Part shown: positions 53,673 to 62,520 of the stretch, one piece after another
Position numbering within the stretch: position 1 is the stretch's first letter
Layout: each line of letters begins with the position of its first letter
Assembly: GCF_900497695.1 (NCBI RefSeq)
Contig: NZ_UIDD01000010.1
Location: 124,001 to 188,000, forward strand
DNA length: 64,000 bases
From: Pseudomonas wadenswilerensis
GTDB lineage: Bacteria; Pseudomonadota; Gammaproteobacteria; Pseudomonadales; Pseudomonadaceae
Direction: 5' to 3'
The notes under the pieces: generated by a model
What the model was told of the DNA's origin: nothing
The model's database searches: none
Seen by the model: the letters and a program-made list of their open reading frames with translations, nothing else
Position numbers and translations under genes: made by a program

Positions 53673-56126
53673 ATGACCAGCCCCACGCCCTGCTACCACT
53701 GCGCCCTGCCCGTGCCTGCCGGCAGCCACTTCACCGCCGTGGTGCTTGGCCAGCCACGGGCGTTCTGCTGCCCGGGCTGCCAGGCGGTGGCCGAAGCCAT
53801 CGTCGCCGGCAACCTGGAAAGCTATTACCAGCACCGCAGTGAAGCCAGCGCCAACCCTGACGCCCTGCCTCAGCAACTGGTCGACGAACTGGCTCTGTAC
53901 GACCGCGCCGACGTGCAAAAACCCTTTGTCCGTCACAGCGGCGAGCTGGCCGAAACCACTCTGCTGATCGAAGGCATCAGTTGTGCCGCCTGCGGCTGGC
54001 TGATCGAGAAACACCTGCGCAACCTTCCCGCCGTGGCCGAGGCGCGGCTGAACCTGTCCAATCACCGCCTGCAGGTGAGCTGGGCCGACAGCCAGTTGCC
54101 GCTCTCGAAACTGCTCGCCGAGCTGCGCCATATCGGCTACGCCGCTCACCCCTACCAGGCCGATCGCGCCGCCGAACAGTTGGCCAGCGAAAACCGCACA
54201 GCCCTGCGCCAGTTGGGCGTCGCCGGGCTGTTATGGTTCCAGGCAATGATGGCAACCATGGCCACCTGGCCGGAATTCAACATCGACCTGAGCCCTGAGC
54301 TGCACACCATCCTGCGCTGGGTGGCGATGTTCCTCACCACGCCGATCGTGTTCTACAGCTGCGCGCCGTTCTTTCGCGGCGCCGCCCGCGACCTGCGCAC
54401 CCGCCACCTGACCATGGACGTTTCGGTGTCACTGGCCATCGGCCTGGCCTACGGCGCCGGGATCTGGACCGCGATCACCGGCAGCGGCGAGTTGTACTTC
54501 GACGCGGTGGGCATGTTTGCCCTGTTCCTGCTGGCCGGGCGCTATCTTGAACGCCGCGCCCGCGAACGCACTGCCGCCGCCACCGCGCAACTGGTCAACC
54601 TGCTGCCGGCCTCGTGCCTGCGCCTGGGCGCGGCCGGGCAGAGCGAGCGGATCCTGCTCAGCGAGCTGCGCCTGAAGGACTGCGTGCTGATCCAGCCCGG
54701 TCATGTGATCCCCGCCGACGGGCGTATTGTCAGCGGCCAGTCGAGCATCGACGAATCGCTGCTGACCGGCGAATACCTGCCGCAACCACGCAGTGCCGGC
54801 GACGCAGTCACCGCTGGCACCCTGAACGTCGAAAGCGCGCTGACCGTCGAGGTCCAGGCCCTGGGCCAGGACACCCGCCTCTCGGCCATCGTGCGCCTGC
54901 TGGAACGGGCACAGTCGGAAAAGCCGCGCCTGGCGGAAATCGCCGACCGTGCCTCGCAATGGTTCTTGCTGTTCACCCTGATCGCCTCCGCCGCCATCGG
55001 CCTGCTCTGGTGGCAGATCGACCCGGCGCGGGCGTTCTGGATCGTCCTGGCCATGCTGGTTGCCACCTGCCCCTGCGCCCTGTCGCTGGCCACCCCAACC
55101 GCGCTGACCGCCGCCACCGGCACCCTGCACAAGCTCGGCCTGCTGCTGACCCGCGGCCATGTACTGGAAGGCCTGAACCAGATCGACACGGTGATCTTCG
55201 ACAAGACCGGCACCCTCACCGAAGGCCGCCTGACCCTGCGGGCGATTCGCCCCTTGAGCGATACCGATGCCGACCGCTGCCTGATGCTCGCCGCGGCACT
55301 CGAGAACCGCTCCGAGCACCCCATCGCCCGCGCGTTTGGCCGCGCCAGCCAGGCCGCTGAAGAGGTCCAGGCAGTGCCCGGCCTGGGCCTGGAAGGCCAA
55401 GTCGGCGGGCAGCGCCTACGCATCGGCGAAGCGGGCTTCGCCTGCGCCCTCAGTGGCACCACCGCACCGGCGATGCCGGACGAAGCCGGGCAATGGTTGC
55501 TGCTCGGTGACCAGCGAGGCCCGCTGGCCTGGTTCGTCCTCGACGACCGCCTGCGCAGCGACGCCGCCGACTTGCTGGCCGCCTGCCGTGCCCGTGGCTG
55601 GCAAACCCTGCTGTTGTCCGGCGACAGCTCGCCGATGGTCCAGAGCGTGGCCGCCGAACTGCAGATCGACCAGGCCATCGGTGGCCTGCGCCCGGACGAC
55701 AAACTGGAAAAACTCAAGGCCCTGCAACAGCAAGGGCGCAAGGTGCTGATGCTGGGCGACGGGGTCAATGATGTGCCGATACTCGCGGCTGCCGATATCA
55801 GCATCGCCATGGGCTCGGCCACCGATCTCGCCAAGACCAGTGCCGACGCGGTGCTGTTGTCCAACCGCCTGGACGCCCTGGTCCAGGCCTTCAGCCTGGC
55901 CCGCCGCACCCGGCGGATCATTATCGAGAACCTGCTGTGGGCCACGGCGTATAATGGCGTCATGCTGCCGTTTGCCGCGCTGGGCTGGATCACGCCAATC
56001 TGGGCGGCGGTCGGCATGTCGGTCAGTTCGCTGATCGTGGTCCTCAATGCCCTGCGCCTGACCCGCGCCAGCGGCTTGCCGGCCAGCCATGTGCCAGCCA
56101 CTGCCACGCATCCCGCGACGGCCTGA
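53673..56126 (+). CDS. ccoI: Copper-exporting P-type ATPase for cbb3 assembly (CcoI/FixI)
   Basis: 817 residues. The N-terminus is a Cys-rich metal site (CYHCALPVPAGSHF, CCPGCQAVAEAI), then a heavy-metal domain with EGISCAACGWLIEKH. The P1B ATPase core follows: LTGEYLPQPR (actuator), CPCALSLATPTALTA (metal channel), FDKTGTLTEGRLTL (phosphorylated Asp), SEHPIARAF (nucleotide) and LMLGDGVNDVPIL. CcoI exports Cu+ slowly to the periplasm for Cu-B insertion into CcoN; it is distinct from the detoxifying CopA. Closely followed by ccoS. Confidence 0.95.
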   Translation: MTSPTPCYHCALPVPAGSHFTAVVLGQPRAFCCPGCQAVAEAIVAGNLESYYQHRSEASANPDALPQQLVDELALYDRADVQKPFVRHSGELAETTLLIEGISCAACGWLIEKHLRNLPAVAEARLNLSNHRLQVSWADSQLPLSKLLAELRHIGYAAHPYQADRAAEQLASENRTALRQLGVAGLLWFQAMMATMATWPEFNIDLSPELHTILRWVAMFLTTPIVFYSCAPFFRGAARDLRTRHLTMDVSVSLAIGLAYGAGIWTAITGSGELYFDAVGMFALFLLAGRYLERRARERTAAATAQLVNLLPASCLRLGAAGQSERILLSELRLKDCVLIQPGHVIPADGRIVSGQSSIDESLLTGEYLPQPRSAGDAVTAGTLNVESALTVEVQALGQDTRLSAIVRLLERAQSEKPRLAEIADRASQWFLLFTLIASAAIGLLWWQIDPARAFWIVLAMLVATCPCALSLATPTALTAATGTLHKLGLLLTRGHVLEGLNQIDTVIFDKTGTLTEGRLTLRAIRPLSDTDADRCLMLAAALENRSEHPIARAFGRASQAAEEVQAVPGLGLEGQVGGQRLRIGEAGFACALSGTTAPAMPDEAGQWLLLGDQRGPLAWFVLDDRLRSDAADLLAACRARGWQTLLLSGDSSPMVQSVAAELQIDQAIGGLRPDDKLEKLKALQQQGRKVLMLGDGVNDVPILAAADISIAMGSATDLAKTSADAVLLSNRLDALVQAFSLARRTRRIIIENLLWATAYNGVMLPFAALGWITPIWAAVGMSVSSLIVVLNALRLTRASGLPASHVPATATHPATA

Positions 56127-56138
56127 CCAGGAGCCTCC

Positions 56139-56351
56139 ATGCCCGCGCTTTACATCATGATCCCGGCCGCCCTGCTGATCGTCGCCATCGCCATCTACAT
56201 CTTCTTCTGGGCGGTGGACAGCGGCCAGTACGATGACCTCGACGGCCCGGCCCACAGCATCCTGTTCGACGACCAGGACCCGCAGCACCAGGCTGCCATG
56301 GACGAGGCCGACGGCAAGAAACCCGACGACGGTACGCCGCCTCGTGACTGA
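56139..56351 (+). CDS. ccoS: cbb3 oxidase maturation protein CcoS
   Basis: 70 residues: MPALYIMIPAALLIVAIAIY is the single TM, FFWAVDSGQYDDLDGPAHSI is the invariant family segment, and the tail is acidic. CcoS is needed for cofactor insertion into CcoN. It lies 12 bp after ccoI and overlaps the next gene by 8 bp. Confidence 0.93.
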   Translation: MPALYIMIPAALLIVAIAIYIFFWAVDSGQYDDLDGPAHSILFDDQDPQHQAAMDEADGKKPDDGTPPRD

Positions 56352-57027
56352 ACTTCTACCCCTGCTCAGCTCCGCCTTGATCCTCGGCCTGCTCGGCGGC
56401 GGCCACTGCCTGGGCATGTGCGGCGGCCTGATGGGCGCGCTGACCCTGGCCATCCCCAAGGAACAACGCAGCCGCCGCTTTCGCCTGCTGCTGGCCTACA
56501 ACCTGGGGCGCATCCTCAGTTACGCCCTGGCCGGCCTGTTGCTCGGCCTGGCCGGCTGGGCGGTGGCCAACAGCCCGGTGGCGACCGCCATGCGCGTATT
56601 GGCAGCGCTGCTGCTGATCAGCATGGGCCTGTACCTGGCCGGCTGGTGGAGCGGCCTGACCCGCATCGAAGGCCTGGGTCGAGGCCTGTGGCGGCATATC
56701 CAACCCGTGGCCAACCGCCTGCTGCCGGTTTCCAGCCTGCCGCGCGCGCTGCTGCTTGGCGCCCTGTGGGGCTGGCTGCCGTGCGGGCTGGTGTACAGCA
56801 CCCTGCTCTGGGCGGCGAGCCAGGGCAATGCCGCCGACAGCGCACTGCTGATGCTGGCCTTCGGCCTTGGCACCTGGCCGGTGCTGCTCGCCACCGGCCT
56901 CGCCACCGAACGCACCAGCGCCCTGCTGCGCCAGCGTGGCGTGCGCATTGCCGGCGGTGTGCTGGTGATGCTCTTCGGCCTGTGGACCCTGCCGGGCCCG
57001 CACCAACACTGGCTGATGGGCCACTGA
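56344..57027 (+). CDS. SafE/TauE (UreH-like) membrane protein linked to cbb3 assembly
   Basis: 227 residues from a GTG at 56344 that overlaps ccoS; an earlier ATG in the frame lies within ccoS and is unlikely. Six hydrophobic segments are visible. LLGGGHCLGMCGGLMGAL (Cys/His/Met rich, resembling a metal site), YNLGRILSYALAGLLLG, GALWGWLPCGLVYSTL and LAFGLGTWPVLLA are family hallmarks. Homologues regularly follow ccoS and have been proposed to take part in copper supply to cbb3 (CcoA is a different family). Substrate is not shown. Confidence 0.85.
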   Translation: MTELLPLLSSALILGLLGGGHCLGMCGGLMGALTLAIPKEQRSRRFRLLLAYNLGRILSYALAGLLLGLAGWAVANSPVATAMRVLAALLLISMGLYLAGWWSGLTRIEGLGRGLWRHIQPVANRLLPVSSLPRALLLGALWGWLPCGLVYSTLLWAASQGNAADSALLMLAFGLGTWPVLLATGLATERTSALLRQRGVRIAGGVLVMLFGLWTLPGPHQHWLMGH

Positions 57028-57034
57028 AGCGGCG

Positions 57035-57076
57035 TTGATACAAATCAACACGGGTTTGCCCCGCGCTCCCTAGACT
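57035..57076 (+). promoter_or_regulatory. ANR-dependent promoter of hemN
   Basis: TTGAT-ACAA-ATCAA (57035-57048) is a perfect ANR/FNR site. TAGACT (57071-57076) is at about the distance expected for the -10 of a class II promoter. The hemN start follows at 57111. Confidence 0.8.
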
Positions 57077-57110
57077 CCGGACACTGCTGCTCTTTCTGGG
57101 GACTGCCCGC

Positions 57111-58493
57111 ATGCTCGACGTTCTTCGTTGGGACTCCGACCTGATTCGCCGCTACGACCTGGCCGGCCCACGCTACACCTCCTACCCGACCGCGGTGCAA
57201 CTGCACAGCGAAGTCGGCTCCTTCGACCTGCTGCACGCCCTGCGTGACAGCCGTCGCGCCGTACGCCCACTGTCGATCTATGTGCATGTGCCGTTCTGCG
57301 CCAACATCTGCTACTACTGCGCCTGCAACAAGGTCATCACCAAGGACCGTGGCCGCGCCGCGCCCTACCTGCAGCGCCTGGAGCAGGAAATCCAGCTGAT
57401 CGCCTGTCACCTGGACCCCAAGCAGACCGTCGAGCAACTGCACTTTGGCGGCGGCACCCCGACCTTTCTCAGCCACGTCGAACTGCGCCAGCTGATGGCC
57501 CACCTGCGCCAGCATTTCAACCTGCTGGACGACGACTCCGGCGACTACGGCATCGAGATCGACCCGCGCGAGGCCGACTGGTCGACCATGGGCCTGCTCC
57601 GTGAACTGGGCTTCAACCGCGTCAGCCTCGGCGTGCAGGACCTCGACCCGCTGGTGCAACGGGCGATCAACCGCCTGCAGAGCCTGGAGCAGACCCGGGC
57701 GATCATCGAAGCCGCGCGCACCCTGCAGTTTCGCTCGATCAACCTCGACCTGATCTACGGCCTGCCCAAGCAAACACCGGAAGGCTTCGCCCGCACCGTC
57801 GAAGAAGTCATCAAGCTGCAACCGGACCGCCTCTCGGTGTTCAACTACGCCCACCTGCCGGAGCGCTTCATGCCCCAGCGGCGTATCGACAGCGCCGACT
57901 TGCCGGCCCCGGCGGCAAAACTGGAAATGCTCCACAACACCATCGAGCAACTGACGGCCGCCGGCTACGTGTACATCGGCATGGACCACTTCGCCCTGCC
58001 GGACGACGAATTGGCGATTGCCCAGGAAGAGTCGACCCTGCAGCGCAATTTCCAGGGCTACACCACTCATGGCCATTGCGACCTGATCGGCCTCGGGGTC
58101 TCGGCAATCAGCCAGATCGGCGACCTCTACTGCCAGAACAGCAGCGACCTCACCACCTACCAGGACACCTTGTCCACGGCCCAGCTGGCCACCAGCCGCG
58201 GGCTGATCTGCACCGAGGATGATCGCTTGCGCCGGGCGGTGATCCAGCAGTTGATCTGCCATTTCGAACTGGATTTCGAGACCATCGAACGGGCCTTCAC
58301 CATCGATTTTCGCGGCTACTTCAAGGACCAGTGGCCCGCCCTGCAGGCCATGCACAAGGACGGGCTGATCGAGCTGAGTAACGCGGGCATCAAAGTACTG
58401 CCGGCCGGGCGGCTGCTGGTGCGTTCGGTGTGCATGGTGTTCGACGCCTACCTGGACCTGCACAACCGTCAGCGCTTTTCCCGCGTGATCTGA
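57111..58493 (+). CDS. hemN: Oxygen-independent coproporphyrinogen III oxidase
   Basis: 460 residues, the full HemN length. The radical-SAM cluster ligands are in VPFCANICYYCACNKV (CxxxCxxC). LHFGGGTPTFLSHVELRQLM is the SAM-binding GGGTP motif. ISLGVQDLDP-type sequence and INLDLIYGLPKQTPEGF continue the barrel. The C-terminus carries the HemN accessory domain. It converts coproporphyrinogen III to protoporphyrinogen IX without oxygen, feeding haem to the cbb3 enzymes, and is under a perfect ANR box. Anr is encoded next. Confidence 0.97.
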   Translation: MLDVLRWDSDLIRRYDLAGPRYTSYPTAVQLHSEVGSFDLLHALRDSRRAVRPLSIYVHVPFCANICYYCACNKVITKDRGRAAPYLQRLEQEIQLIACHLDPKQTVEQLHFGGGTPTFLSHVELRQLMAHLRQHFNLLDDDSGDYGIEIDPREADWSTMGLLRELGFNRVSLGVQDLDPLVQRAINRLQSLEQTRAIIEAARTLQFRSINLDLIYGLPKQTPEGFARTVEEVIKLQPDRLSVFNYAHLPERFMPQRRIDSADLPAPAAKLEMLHNTIEQLTAAGYVYIGMDHFALPDDELAIAQEESTLQRNFQGYTTHGHCDLIGLGVSAISQIGDLYCQNSSDLTTYQDTLSTAQLATSRGLICTEDDRLRRAVIQQLICHFELDFETIERAFTIDFRGYFKDQWPALQAMHKDGLIELSNAGIKVLPAGRLLVRSVCMVFDAYLDLHNRQRFSRVI

Positions 58494-58707
58494 TACTGAG
58501 GTTTTTTGTCGCAGTTTTCTCTGGCTTCGCCCAATAAAACCGGGGCCAAGCAGCGCTCAGAGGCTCTACAGCGCACAGGCTGTAAGCTTACCGTCTATAG
58601 ATGGCATCCTTGCGCCTGCCGACGACACAATCGTCCAAGCTGGCCGAAACACCCTGCCCTGGGTTACCCTTACGGCTTATGTGTGCATTCCCACAAGGAT
58701 TGAAGAA

Positions 58708-59442
58708 ATGTCCGAGCCAGTCAAACTGCGCCCCCACAACCAGGCCCATTGCAAGGATTGCAGCCTGGCGCCTCTGTGCCTGCCCTTGTCGCTGAACTTG
58801 GAAGACATGGATGCACTGGATGAAATCGTCAAACGCGGGCGTCCGCTGAAAAAAGGCGAGTTTCTGTTCCGCCAGGGCGACAATTTCGGCTCGGTCTATG
58901 CCGTGCGCTCCGGCGCCCTGAAAACCTTCAGCCTGAGCGACAGTGGCGAAGAACAGATCACCGGCTTCCACCTGCCCAGCGAACTGGTCGGCCTGTCGGG
59001 CATGGACACCGAGGCCTACCCGGTGTCGGCCCAGGCCCAGGAAACCACGTCGGTCTGCGAAATCCCCTTTGAACGCCTGGATGAGCTGTCGGTGCAACTG
59101 CCACAGCTGCGCCGCCAGTTGATGCGGGTGATGAGCCGCGAAATCCGCGACGATCAGCAGATGATGCTGCTACTGTCGAAAAAGACCGCCGATGAGCGCA
59201 TCGCCACCTTCCTGGTCAACCTCTCGGCGCGCTTCCGTGCCCGTGGCTACTCGGCCAACCAGTTCCGCCTGAGCATGTCGCGCAACGAGATCGGCAACTA
59301 CCTGGGCCTGGCAGTGGAAACTGTCTCGCGGGTGTTCACGCGCTTCCAGCAGAACGGCCTGATCCAGGCCGAAGGCAAGGAAATCCATATCCTTGACCCG
59401 ATCCAGCTGTGCGCCCTGGCCGGTGGTTCGCTGGAAAGCTGA
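58708..59442 (+). CDS. anr: Anaerobic regulator ANR (FNR family)
   Basis: 244 residues from MSEPVKLRPHNQAHC (ATG at 58708, AAGGA upstream); the GTG nine codons earlier is less likely. The oxygen-sensing 4Fe-4S ligands are Cys15, Cys18, Cys24 and Cys117. A cyclic-nucleotide-like beta roll is followed by a dimer helix (RQLMRVMSREIRDDQQMMLL). The Crp-type helix-turn-helix is SRNEIGNYLGLAVETVSRVFTRF, whose E-x-x-S-R matches FNR DNA recognition. It activates the TTGAT-N4-ATCAA promoters found here before ccoN and hemN. The 58494-58707 leader shows no convincing self-site. Confidence 0.97.
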   Translation: MSEPVKLRPHNQAHCKDCSLAPLCLPLSLNLEDMDALDEIVKRGRPLKKGEFLFRQGDNFGSVYAVRSGALKTFSLSDSGEEQITGFHLPSELVGLSGMDTEAYPVSAQAQETTSVCEIPFERLDELSVQLPQLRRQLMRVMSREIRDDQQMMLLLSKKTADERIATFLVNLSARFRARGYSANQFRLSMSRNEIGNYLGLAVETVSRVFTRFQQNGLIQAEGKEIHILDPIQLCALAGGSLES

Positions 59443-59496
59443 CCCCTCGGATAACAGGTATACTGGCGGGCATTCGTTTTTCAGGATACCCGCCTC

Positions 59497-60045
59497 ATGC
59501 CCAGCGCCACTTTCGACCTTAAAGCCCTCATCCGCCCGGTACCGGACTTCCCCAAGCCTGGCGTGATCTTTCGCGACATCACCCCGCTGTTCCAGTCGCC
59601 GCGGGGCTTGCGCCATGTCGCCGATGCCTTTATCGAACGCTACGTCGAAACCGAATTCAGCCATATCGGCGCCATGGATGCGCGCGGCTTTCTGATCGGC
59701 TCGATCATCGCCCACCAGTTGAACAAACCGCTGATCCTGTTTCGCAAGCAAGGCAAGCTGCCGGCCGATGTACTCGCCGAAGGCTACCAGACCGAATACG
59801 GCGAAGCCTTCCTCGAAGTGCACGCCGACAGCCTCTGCGAAGGCGACTCTGTGCTGATTTTCGATGACCTGATCGCCACCGGCGGCACCTTGCTGGCCGC
59901 CACCAAGCTGGTGCGGCGCATGGGTGCGCAGGTGTTCGAGGCAGCGGCGATCATCGATCTGCCGGAGCTGGGCGGCTCGCAGCGCCTGAATGAGGCGGGT
60001 GTACCGACCTTTTGCCTGACCGAGTTCTCGCTGAGCGAGTATTGA
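59497..60045 (+). CDS. apt: Adenine phosphoribosyltransferase
   Basis: 182 residues. FDLKALIRPVPDFPKPGVIF is the Apt start, DARGFLIGSIIAHQL lies in the base-binding region, and VLIFDDLIATGGTLLAATKL is the PRPP-binding motif. It salvages adenine to AMP in the cytoplasm. A REP hairpin separates it from the convergent recR. Confidence 0.95.
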   Translation: MPSATFDLKALIRPVPDFPKPGVIFRDITPLFQSPRGLRHVADAFIERYVETEFSHIGAMDARGFLIGSIIAHQLNKPLILFRKQGKLPADVLAEGYQTEYGEAFLEVHADSLCEGDSVLIFDDLIATGGTLLAATKLVRRMGAQVFEAAAIIDLPELGGSQRLNEAGVPTFCLTEFSLSEY

Positions 60046-60050
60046 CAGCA

Positions 60051-60109
60051 TCGCGGGGCAAGCCCGCCCCCACAGGCTGAGGTTCTGTGGGAGCGGGCTT
60101 GCCCCGCGA
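60051..60109. repeat. Inverted REP pair between apt and recR
   Basis: TCGCGGGGCAAGCCCGCCCCCACAG pairs with CTGTGGGAGCGGGCTTGCCCCGCGA. It is a second sequence family of the same architecture as the REPs at 43615 and 53579. It probably also terminates both convergent genes. Confidence 0.88.
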
Positions 60110-60123
60110 ATAAAGAGCCTGGA

Positions 60124-60726
60124 TTACAGCGAGATCGGTTTGCGCCCGGCGAACGAATGCGCCAGGGTCCCGCCATCGACCAGCTCCAGCTCACCGCCCA
60201 AGGGCACGCCGTGGGCGATACGTGAAGCGACCAGGCCCTTGTCGGCCAGCAACTGGGCGATGTAATGGGCGGTCGCTTCACCTTCCACCGTCGGGTTGGT
60301 AGCCAGGATCACTTCGGTAAAGCTGCCCTGCTCTTCGATTCGCGCCATCAGTTGCGGAATGCCAATGGCTTCCGGGCCCAGGCCATCCAGCGGCGACAGA
60401 TGCCCCTTGAGCACGAAGTAGCGGCCGCGATAACCGGTTTGCTCAACGGCATAGACGTCCATCGGACCTTCCACCACGCACAACAGGGTGTCGTCACGCC
60501 GCAGGTCGGAGCATTGCGGGCACAGTTCCTGCTCGGTCAGGGTCCGGCATTGGCGGCAGTGCCCGACGCCCTCCATGGCCTGGTTCAAGGCCTGGGCCAA
60601 ACGAGTCCCCCCACTGCGATCACGCTCAAGTAGCTGCAAGGCCATGCGCTGGGCGGTTTTCTGGCCGACACCAGGCAAGATGCGCAATGCGTCGATCAGC
60701 TGTCGGATAAGCGGGCTGAAACTCAT
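60124..60726 (-). CDS. recR: Recombination mediator protein RecR
   Basis: 200 residues from MSFSPLIRQLIDALRILPGVG (ATG at 60726); a longer frame adds 24 residues outside the family. IDALRILPGVGQKTAQRMALQL is the helix-hairpin-helix, CRQCRTLTEQELCPQCSD the zinc finger (CxxC...CxxC), and VVEGPMDVYAVEQTGYRGRYFVL the Toprim domain. With RecFO it loads RecA on gaps. In Pseudomonas it normally ends a dnaX-ybaB-recR operon, but here a fimbrial cluster lies where ybaB is expected. Confidence 0.96.
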   Translation of the reverse strand: MSFSPLIRQLIDALRILPGVGQKTAQRMALQLLERDRSGGTRLAQALNQAMEGVGHCRQCRTLTEQELCPQCSDLRRDDTLLCVVEGPMDVYAVEQTGYRGRYFVLKGHLSPLDGLGPEAIGIPQLMARIEEQGSFTEVILATNPTVEGEATAHYIAQLLADKGLVASRIAHGVPLGGELELVDGGTLAHSFAGRKPISL

Positions 60727-61090
60727 GGGAAAAGGCCTTGATGCAAGTGAAGGCGGTTTATACCTGCCAGACTGGCCAACGTCAAATCTTACAGACATTT
60801 AGATTAGCATCGTAAGAAGATAATATTTCTATTTCTTAAGCAGGAACATTACCTACATAACATACAGCAATTGGCACACCTTCAAACACCTGCAGAAGCA
60901 CACCCCATCTAAAGACTCCCAATCGTACAGCATCCGGCTAAATCCTCCCGTTGCCACCACCCTCTTTCCTACATCCAGCTAATCAAATAAACCGCATAAT
61001 TTCCCGGCGTTAAAAAACAAGTAAATATGCCTCCACAACAACTCACTTACTTATTAACGCACAACCTTTATCAATCTAGCTGGAAAACAA
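60727..61090. other. AT-rich intergenic region before the fimbrial cluster
   Basis: 364 bp with clearly lower G+C than its neighbours and many A/T runs. I found no gene, tRNA, IS end or convincing attachment repeat. It must carry the recR promoter and the fimbrial promoter. Confidence 0.6.
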
Positions 61091-61636
61091 ATGAACAAAC
61101 GTACTTTGGGCTTTGCACTGTCTTTACCGCTGCTGGCCGGTATCAGCCTCCATGCCCAGGCAACTGATGGACAGATCGAATTCACCGGCAGTATCTCGGG
61201 CACCACCTGCACCATCAACGGCGGCCCTGGCGGCCAGAACTTCACCGTCCCCATGAGCCCGGCGCACACCAGCGAGTTCTCAGGGGCCGGCAGCATTGCC
61301 CAGCCTCGCACCTTCGAGATCTCCCTGACCAACTGTGCCGCCGGTAGCGGCGGACAGGTAGACATCGAGTTCCTGGGAGGCGCCCTGGTGCAAAACGGCC
61401 GCCTGAACATGGATGCCGGCCCTGCCAGCGCAACCAACGTGCAGTACCAACTGCTCAACCAACAAGGCGGACAGATCATTATCGGCGGGCCAACCGGTTC
61501 GCAGAACACCATTCCGGTTGACCTTGAAGACGGCGCGGCAACCCTGCGCTACACCAGCCAGTACTACGCCACTGCCGCAACGGTCACCCCGGGTGCCGCC
61601 AACTCCCGTGTTCAGTACCTGATCAATCTCCCGTAA
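61091..61636 (+). CDS. Fimbrial major subunit (type 1 pilin family)
   Basis: 181 residues. Signal peptide 1-24 (LGFALSLPLLAGISLHAQAT). The mature chain starts TDGQIEFTGSISGTTCTINGG, the N-terminal donor strand and first Cys of chaperone-usher pilins. The second Cys lies in FEISLTNCAAGSGG. The C-terminus is ATVTPGAANSRVQYLINLP, with the near-terminal tyrosine-type beta-zipper motif (here VQYLINLP). It is exported and polymerised on the surface by the chaperone and usher encoded next. The adhesin tip, if any, lies beyond the window. Confidence 0.9.
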   Translation: MNKRTLGFALSLPLLAGISLHAQATDGQIEFTGSISGTTCTINGGPGGQNFTVPMSPAHTSEFSGAGSIAQPRTFEISLTNCAAGSGGQVDIEFLGGALVQNGRLNMDAGPASATNVQYQLLNQQGGQIIIGGPTGSQNTIPVDLEDGAATLRYTSQYYATAATVTPGAANSRVQYLINLP

Positions 61637-61695
61637 TGAACCGGCAGGCGCGCTCAGCGCGCCTGCTACCCCTAATCAGGTCGGATTTCGCATTC

Positions 61696-62442
61696 ATGAC
61701 TCGCTTTTTCCCCTCCCTGCTGACGGCCCTCGCGCTACTGGCGGCCAGTGTGCCCGTGCATGCCAGCGTTGTAATTACCGGTACCCGCATCATCTTTGCG
61801 GCTCAAGAGCGCGAAGCCACCGTCAACCTTGTCAACAATGGCAAAGACCCCAGCCTGGTCCAGGTCTGGGTAGACGATGGCGATACTCGTGCCGCGCCCG
61901 AGACCATCCAGGTGCCGTTTACCGTGACGCCAGTGCTGGCCCGTGTCGAACCTGCACAAGGGCAAAGTATTCGCCTGCTGCATACCGGCAGTCCAATGGC
62001 CAGTGATCGAGAGTCGCTGTTCTGGTTCAACATGCTTGAGGTTCCGCCAAAAACCAAGGACAGCAATGTCCTGCAACTGGCCTTCCGTACCCGTATCAAG
62101 CTGCTGTACCGCCCGCAGGGCCTGCCGGGCAAGGCCGAGGACGCACCGGCCCTGGTGACCTGGCACCGAGCGCCTGGACAAGACGGCAAGCCTGAAACGC
62201 TGGTTGGCCGCAACCCGTCGGCCTACTACGTCAATCTCGGTGAAATAAAAATTGAATATAACGGCAAGTCGACTTCACTGGGCACGGGCTACATTGCGCC
62301 TTATTCGCTGGGACACTTCATATCCTCGTCACCTGTCAACCCGCGCTCAACGGTCAACTTCACCAGTATCAATGACTACGGCGCCGGCAATAACCATAAC
62401 CAACTATTGAGCTCTACGCCTGCCAGTACTCCATCCCCTTAG
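61696..62442 (+). CDS. Periplasmic fimbrial chaperone (PapD family)
   Basis: 248 residues from MTRFFPSLLTALALLAASV (ATG at 61696). Signal peptide about 1-23. VVITGTRIIFAAQEREATVNLVN is the first strand with the conserved Arg, and IRLLHTG and ESLFWFNMLEVPPK are the FGL/FGS-type chaperone signatures; FRTRIKLLYRPQGL holds the conserved Lys. It caps pilin subunits through donor-strand complementation. The tail after FTSINDYGAG is Asn/Ser/Thr/Pro rich and appears longer than in classical PapD proteins. Confidence 0.9.
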   Translation: MTRFFPSLLTALALLAASVPVHASVVITGTRIIFAAQEREATVNLVNNGKDPSLVQVWVDDGDTRAAPETIQVPFTVTPVLARVEPAQGQSIRLLHTGSPMASDRESLFWFNMLEVPPKTKDSNVLQLAFRTRIKLLYRPQGLPGKAEDAPALVTWHRAPGQDGKPETLVGRNPSAYYVNLGEIKIEYNGKSTSLGTGYIAPYSLGHFISSSPVNPRSTVNFTSINDYGAGNNHNQLLSSTPASTPSP

Positions 62443-62520
62443 CCCACTCTCCCTCCTCGACACTCCGGGCGTTCTCGAAGTTTTCGTGCGTGCCCAAGTT
62501 TAATATTGGCACCCCTGAAA

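Noticed and set aside
51597..54149. An 850-codon frame antisense to ccoG, ccoH and ccoI
   Set aside because: It spans three real genes and a REP element, and its product resembles no family. It is a GC-skew shadow.
60727..61090. Attachment site or IS remnant at the edge of the fimbrial cluster
   Set aside because: I could find no direct repeats, tRNA end or transposase fragment; the region is merely AT-rich.
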